Assembly: GCA_031268395.1 (NCBI GenBank) | Contig: JAIRXI010000221.1 | Coordinates: forward strand, 1 to 6,526 | Source: Tannerella sp. | GTDB taxonomy: Bacteria; Bacteroidota; Bacteroidia; Bacteroidales; Tannerellaceae | Direction: 5' to 3' | Length of the DNA stretch: 6,526 nt | Part shown: positions 4,791-6,526 of the stretch, piece by piece | How the letters are laid out: the number at the start of each line of letters is the position of its first letter | How positions within the stretch are numbered: the first letter of the stretch is position 1 | Position numbers and translations under genes: made by a program | The notes under the pieces: generated by a model | Database searches by the model: none | Seen by the model: the letters and a program-made list of their open reading frames with translations, nothing else | What the model was told of the DNA's origin: nothing

Positions 4791-6347
4791 ATGAGATACT
4801 TTAATATAGCAGGGCCATGTAACAGTGCAGAGCATTACATGATAGAGCCGTCCAACCGTTTGCACGGTGTGGAGCAATTGATAGATCAAAAACAGTATTT
4901 TGTGATTTACGCGGCGCGTCAGAGCGGTAAAACTACCTATCTGAAAGATTTGACGCGGCGACTTAATGCCGGCGGAAAATATTACGCACTGTACTGTTCT
5001 CTGGAAGGCGTACAAAGCATCACCGATCCGGAACGGGGAATAACGGAAATTGTCAAAAAAATCAAAAGTTTGCTCAGATTTTCGAATATTCCTAATAAGA
5101 CAGAATTTGCCGAAGATGCGGATTACGATAATTTCTCCAACGTTTTGAATACGGAACTTACACTGTTCTGCATGTTGCTTGATAAACCGCTGGTTATTTT
5201 TTTCGACGAGGCGGACTGTTTAAGTGAAGGCACATTGATTTCTTTTTTGCGACAGTTACGCGACGGTTACAATAGTCGTCCCGATCAGGCTTTTGTTCAT
5301 TCCGTTATTTTGGTCGGCATGCGTAATATCCGCGACTACAAGGCCCGGATTCGTCCCGACAGCGAATCGTTGGGCAGCACAAGTCCGTTCAATATCATCA
5401 CAGAAGCTTTTACACTAAAAAATTTCACCGAAGAAGAAATTGCGCAACTTTACCGGCAACATACCGACGAAACGGGACAGATATTCGAAGACGCCGCCGT
5501 CGAACTTGTTTGGGAACAAACGCGGGGACAGCCCTGGCTGGTTAACGCCGTAGCCCGCGAAGCGATTGTGAAACTGTTGCAGTCGGATTACACCGAACCC
5601 GTTACGGCGGAACTTGTGAGCGAAGCCATCCAGAACATCATTCTTAACCGTCCTACGCATATCGACAGTCTGCTTGAGCGATTGAAGGAGGAACGGGTGC
5701 GGCGGATTATAGAACCTATGATTCTGGGCGAAGAATCTTACAGTAAGGAATCGGAAGATTTTTTGTACGTAAAAGATTTGGGATTAATCCGTGTTGTCGA
5801 TTCGTTGGTAGTACCCGCCAATCCGATATATGCCGAAGTGATCGTCCGCAAGCTGTCCTCCGATGCACAGGAATCATTGAACAACCCGAAGTATCCGTAC
5901 AAGATGCCCCGCTACCTGAAAGACGGGCGTATGGATGTCGATTACTTGATGCGCGATTTCCAGCAGTTCTGGCATGCCAACGGCGAAATCTGGACGGAAA
6001 GGACGGACTATCGCGAAGCCGCGCCCCATCTCGTGATGATGGCATTCCTTCAGCGCGTCGTCAACGGCGGCGGACGGATTATCCGCGAAATGTCGTCGGG
6101 AACGGGACGTCTCGACCTGTGCCTGATATACGGGGAACAAAAGTATCCGATAGAATTGAAAATCCGCTACGGAGATAAATATTTGAAAGAAGGTCTCGAG
6201 CAGACCGCCCGTTATATGGACCTGCACTGCTGCAACGAAGGCTGGATGGTAGTCTTCGACCGCCGCTCGACCGTCGTGTGGGAGGATAAACTCTATATGA
6301 AAAAGGAAACGATAGACGGGAAAACAATCACTATCGTAGGAGTGTAA
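4791..6347 (+). CDS. AAA-like ATPase fused to a PD-(D/E)XK nuclease-like domain
   Basis: This complete 518-residue protein has no signal peptide or membrane segment, so it should act in the cytoplasm. The N-terminal half is a P-loop ATPase of the AAA_35 kind: a Walker A site at AARQSGKTT (residues 41-49; K47 and T48 bind phosphate, with Ala in place of the usual first Gly), Walker B at LVIFFDEAD (D139, E140), SPFNI at 198, and the family-typical GQPWLVNA at 246 in a helical lid. A linker of winged-helix type probably spans about 290-360. The C-terminal part (about 400-518) begins EAAPHLVMMAFLQRVVNGGG and holds a PD-(D/E)XK core: D442 in GRLDL, and E455-L-K457 in YPIELKIR. Both active sites look intact. 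Relatives are abundant in Bacteroidota and some cyanobacteria, but no role is established. Defence or mobile-DNA functions are possible but unproven. It has its own likely promoter and no partner gene nearby. The ATG is the only good start. It ends at TAA 6345-6347. Confidence 0.88.
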   Translation: MRYFNIAGPCNSAEHYMIEPSNRLHGVEQLIDQKQYFVIYAARQSGKTTYLKDLTRRLNAGGKYYALYCSLEGVQSITDPERGITEIVKKIKSLLRFSNIPNKTEFAEDADYDNFSNVLNTELTLFCMLLDKPLVIFFDEADCLSEGTLISFLRQLRDGYNSRPDQAFVHSVILVGMRNIRDYKARIRPDSESLGSTSPFNIITEAFTLKNFTEEEIAQLYRQHTDETGQIFEDAAVELVWEQTRGQPWLVNAVAREAIVKLLQSDYTEPVTAELVSEAIQNIILNRPTHIDSLLERLKEERVRRIIEPMILGEESYSKESEDFLYVKDLGLIRVVDSLVVPANPIYAEVIVRKLSSDAQESLNNPKYPYKMPRYLKDGRMDVDYLMRDFQQFWHANGEIWTERTDYREAAPHLVMMAFLQRVVNGGGRIIREMSSGTGRLDLCLIYGEQKYPIELKIRYGDKYLKEGLEQTARYMDLHCCNEGWMVVFDRRSTVVWEDKLYMKKETIDGKTITIVGV

Positions 6348-6526
6348 GAATGTACTTCCTGCAGCGCCGTCTTAGGTCATCTGTCGCAATCGACATTCCG
6401 GCTGGCGGCTCCTCGGATATCCGAAGGATTTCAAATTCCGGCATGCAATATAAGCCATTGGTTAGCTCGTTTTAAAGCATAAGGCGGACTGTGTACATCT
6501 TCAGTTTCCATGTCCTGCCCCTACCT
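6348..6526. other. Non-coding right end, no gene supported
   Basis: These 179 bases after the ATPase gene contain no convincing reading frame. The best candidate is a 26-codon minus-strand frame (6431-6511) with a stop just before its ATG and no ribosome site. Two short direct repeats of ATTCCGGC (near 6395 and 6435) and one palindrome are visible. There is no T-rich hairpin to end transcription of the ATPase gene. A gene may start beyond the window. Confidence 0.5.
6413..6424. repeat. Twelve-base perfect palindrome
   Basis: TCGGATATCCGA is its own reverse complement and gains one more C-G pair after a single mismatch (C6412/A6425). With no loop and no following T-run it is a better candidate for a dimeric protein's binding site than for a terminator. 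It lies 66 bases after the ATPase gene's stop. No second copy is in the window, so function is speculative. Confidence 0.4.

Noticed and set aside
6431..6511. Minus-strand 26-codon frame beginning METEDVHSPPYALKRANQW
   Set aside because: It reads reasonably as peptide, but it has no ribosome site, an in-frame stop just before the ATG, and no recognised family. Too weak to annotate.

Overview
The window looks like part of a Bacteroidota (probably Bacteroidales) chromosome from a polysaccharide-using organism. The evidence is indirect. Two secreted-type carbohydrate-active proteins and a glycosidase remnant sit together. The only strong promoter-like motif fits the Bacteroidota -7 consensus TAnnTTTG. 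Most genes lack a convincing Shine-Dalgarno sequence. The last gene belongs to an AAA-like ATPase/nuclease family that is common in gut Bacteroidota. Every gene I accept is on the + strand.

Left part (1-4126), a carbohydrate cluster. It begins inside an incomplete protein with an N-terminal beta-sandwich and a long helical domain of the (alpha/alpha)6 barrel type, likely a glycosidase or polysaccharide lyase. Eighteen bases after it comes a complete uroporphyrinogen-decarboxylase-superfamily protein of the MtaA/CmuA methyltransferase kind, with its zinc ligands. After a 179-base AT-rich gap comes a Tat-type exported TIM-barrel glycosidase with two plausible catalytic glutamates. The set suggests breakdown of a complex, possibly methylated, glycan, but the substrate cannot be read from the sequence.

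Middle part (4127-4790), decayed DNA. It holds the wreck of another glycosidase, with a Trp codon turned into a stop, a frameshift and probable deletions. Its 3' end is joined to a 103-base block that is a 98% identical direct copy of the 3' end of the first gene. The two copies lie 2,944 bases apart in the same orientation and bracket the methyltransferase-like gene and the TIM-barrel gene. Next comes a 30-codon reading frame behind an unusually perfect Shine-Dalgarno sequence, then a promoter region.

Right part (4791-6526). A complete 518-residue AAA-like ATPase fused to a C-terminal PD-(D/E)XK nuclease-like domain stands alone behind its own promoter. It is followed by about 180 bases with no gene I can support and a 12-base perfect palindrome.

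The most informative features are the 103-base duplication with its chimeric pseudogene and the stand-alone ATPase-nuclease. I see no clear evidence of a wholly new multi-gene system.
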